Source: Branchiostoma floridae | Taxonomy: Eukaryota; Chordata; Leptocardii; Amphioxiformes; Branchiostomatidae | Reading direction: 5' to 3' | Assembly (NCBI RefSeq): GCF_000003815.2 | Contig: NC_049994.1 | Coordinates: 16,538,523 to 16,602,522 of the forward strand | DNA: 64,000 nucleotides | Part shown: positions 61,985 to 64,000 of the stretch, one piece after another | Layout: each line of letters starts with the position of its first letter | Numbering within the stretch: the stretch's first letter is position 1 | Translations under genes and position numbers: made by a program | The notes under the pieces: generated by a model | What the model was told of the DNA's origin: nothing | Seen by the model: the letters and a program-made list of their open reading frames with translations, nothing else | Databases searched by the model: none

Positions 61985-62842
61985 TCTCCATAGCAACCAC
62001 AAACACAAACTTCTCGAACTTCATGTTTCCTTGCATGGACCAAGAGTAAGAGTAAAAGTTTCAATGATGGAGTTGTGAAATGAAGAAGAAAAGGAAAATG
62101 CACAGACCAAATGGTAGAGAGATAGAGGAATGCTGATGAAATGGTTGAAAATCCATCTCAATGTTTCTTTGGGGAGACTTTTATAAGATGGAAATAATGT
62201 AATAAGTAAACAAAATTTGACAGTTTTAATTAGTCATTGTAGATAAATGAGATGATAAATTTTTCACAGATTTGTTACATTCTTGACACAGATTTAGAAG
62301 ACTTCGGTGTGTCCTATAATGTAATGTTACACATTAACAGTCATACCAGGCAATTGAACTTCTAGGGCCAGCGCACAATATAATAGTCAGAAATAGCTTC
62401 CCTGTTTCTTCTCTCTATTAAAAGGTAAAATTAAAGTACTCAGTTAAAGCTATTTGGGATAATGTAGATAGATAGCATGCAGGGTGTATTGTTGCATAAC
62501 ATCTGGTAAAGTTTAAGCAATGAATTGTTTTGGTTACAAAGTTTAAACAGGTGCATTTTCTACAGTTTACAGGAAACCCACCAAGAATTAATTTAATTCC
62601 ATGTCTTCTCAATGAAGCTCACATTTTTATAAATTAGAAAATGACTTGTACAATGTACAAGGTTCATTTATATCTTAATATTATTATTTACTTTTTGGTA
62701 GACTTTGGTAAACTCCAGGCAAGTTTATTTGGGTTGTGCATGTGGAAAGTGGATGACTGGATAGAAAATGATTAACATTCAGTACCAGAGGGTGTGATAG
62801 GGGTTTTGGAGTAGCAAATGTGGTGGGTAACGTCTCAATAAA
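61985..62842 (+). other. DARS1: Probable DARS1 3' UTR with polyadenylation signal
   Basis: No frame or splice site of note follows the TAA. The first well-placed canonical AATAAA is at 62837-62842, with TG-rich sequence shortly downstream (GTTTGATGTTGTC). That would give a 3' UTR of about 0.87 kb. Weaker upstream signals may be used instead. Confidence 0.45.
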
Positions 62843-64000
62843 GGTGACTGGTAGCGGGTTTGATGTTGTCATTTCTGGATGATAGAAAAATAAGACAACT
62901 TTTGAAAGAAAAATTGAATGTTATAGCCATTTAGTCCTTCCCTCATCTTTTGGTGTGTAGGGCAGTAGCACTCTACTTTTCTGTGGCCCTCAGTTGACAC
63001 AGTTTTGCAAACATTAAAAAAAAAAGAGGCCGCTAGTCCACTGGTAACACTTTGTGGTAAGTTTCCATACTATTTCCTATCAGAGCTGAACTAAGCAGGA
63101 AAAGCACCTACCATATTCAAAGTATATATATTACCATTATTAAATCCTTCTGTAGGACCAGGTGACTCAGTTTTACATCATAGCCATAGGGCACAGGAAA
63201 ATAAAAACAAAACAACTTTGGTATACAGATTATGATCAGCTTTCTTTACTATATATTCATGATAAAAAGTCAGCATTGTTTTTCTAACATGTAGACCAGT
63301 TGGGTAAAAGACAATATACATCTGCTGGTATATGTACACACTTCAGATATCAATGTATTCAAGACCTTTTTTAAATGTGCTGCACTTGGGATAAATTGCT
63401 ATCAATTCTTACAGTTCACACCAAGTTGCTTACGGCACAGATCATAAGTAGCATTTTAGAAAACGCTTTGAAACTCGTACCAATCAGTATGAGGTCTTAC
63501 AGTTCACACCAAGTTGCTTACGGCACAGATCATAAGTAGCATTTTAGAAAACGCTTTGAAACTCGTACCAATCAGTATGAGGTTGTTTGTTTACAGAGGT
63601 TTTGTTGTTGTTCTAATTGGAGGTGTACATTAGGACAGATATAGCAATCTGGCTGTATAGATCCCAAACGGAGTTTCTGTCGACATCTGATCAGGATACT
63701 AGGAATATGTTAGGGTTTTCTTCCATTTATAGGTCCTAAATTTCAAGTCATTCCCTGGATCTATAATGACATGAATCAAAGTTGAAAAGTTCTGTCTTTC
63801 AAGAGAATATCTTTAAAGTCAAAATAAACTCAAACTGAGATCTCTACCAGCAGATAACTTGTTGTTCTGCAAGATTTCAGTCCCTACTCTGACATACATA
63901 TACTGTGAATGTCCCTGCCAAAGTTGATACATGACAAATCTATAATGTTCCTGCATAATATGTTCATGTGATACACAGTATCCTCCGACTTCTATTGACT
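62843..64000. other. Intergenic, with a perfect 88-bp tandem duplication
   Basis: Bases 63407-63494 and 63495-63582 (from TCTTACAGTTCACACCAAG) are identical by eye. Both contain GCTTACGGCACAGATCATAAG. Their identity implies a very recent event. No coding exon was seen up to the end of the window. Confidence 0.7.

Overview
The window looks like draft genomic DNA from an invertebrate chordate, most likely a lancelet (Branchiostoma). The reasons are spliced genes with GT-AG introns, an expanded family of RING/B-box/NHL genes, a metazoan GT4-like glycosyltransferase domain I associate with lancelets and cnidarians, BEL/Pao and L1/Tx1-type retroelements, several short fold-back elements, and three runs of N typical of scaffolding. 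The species call is inference.

Left third (1-18.5 kb). All genes lie on the minus strand. A multi-exon gene (9956 to 3373) appears to join a GT4-like glycosyltransferase domain, a TRADD-N-like adaptor segment, a coiled coil and an NHL beta-propeller. Every intron is phase 1 and every join keeps the frame. It is followed by two single-exon TRIM-NHL genes (14473-12704 and 17689-15779). The 5' flank of the first gene (10.43-10.90 kb) recurs at the left edge of the window, which suggests another tandem paralogue just outside it.

Middle (18.5-51 kb). This is a transposon-rich block. It holds an apparently intact BEL/Pao element (18570-26851) with 671-bp LTRs that are identical by eye, a 5-bp target duplication and one 1989-codon Gag-Pol frame. 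It also holds a 5'-truncated L1/Tx1-type LINE (34362-38319) with a 13-bp target duplication, and a roughly 395-bp satellite of eight units (40.5-43.97 kb) with a small MITE in the last unit. A dismembered inverted duplication has arms near 27.9-31.2 kb and 48.5-51.0 kb. Minisatellite and fold-back elements and old LINE fragments fill much of the rest.

Right third (51-64 kb). A fourth single-exon TRIM-NHL gene (53013-51130, minus) is a close copy of the 12.7-kb gene. All three TRIM-NHL genes carry a TCACATGA box about 215-222 bp upstream of the start codon. Next to it, on the plus strand, are 14 exons of cytoplasmic aspartyl-tRNA synthetase (54631-61984); only the N-terminal exon or exons were not found. 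Its introns carry two fold-back elements, a long CT microsatellite, and an array made from the 3' end of an exon together with its 5' splice site.

Functionally, the minus-strand genes form a local family sharing an NHL module: three probable E3 ubiquitin ligases and one glycosyltransferase/adaptor fusion. The synthetase is a housekeeping neighbour.
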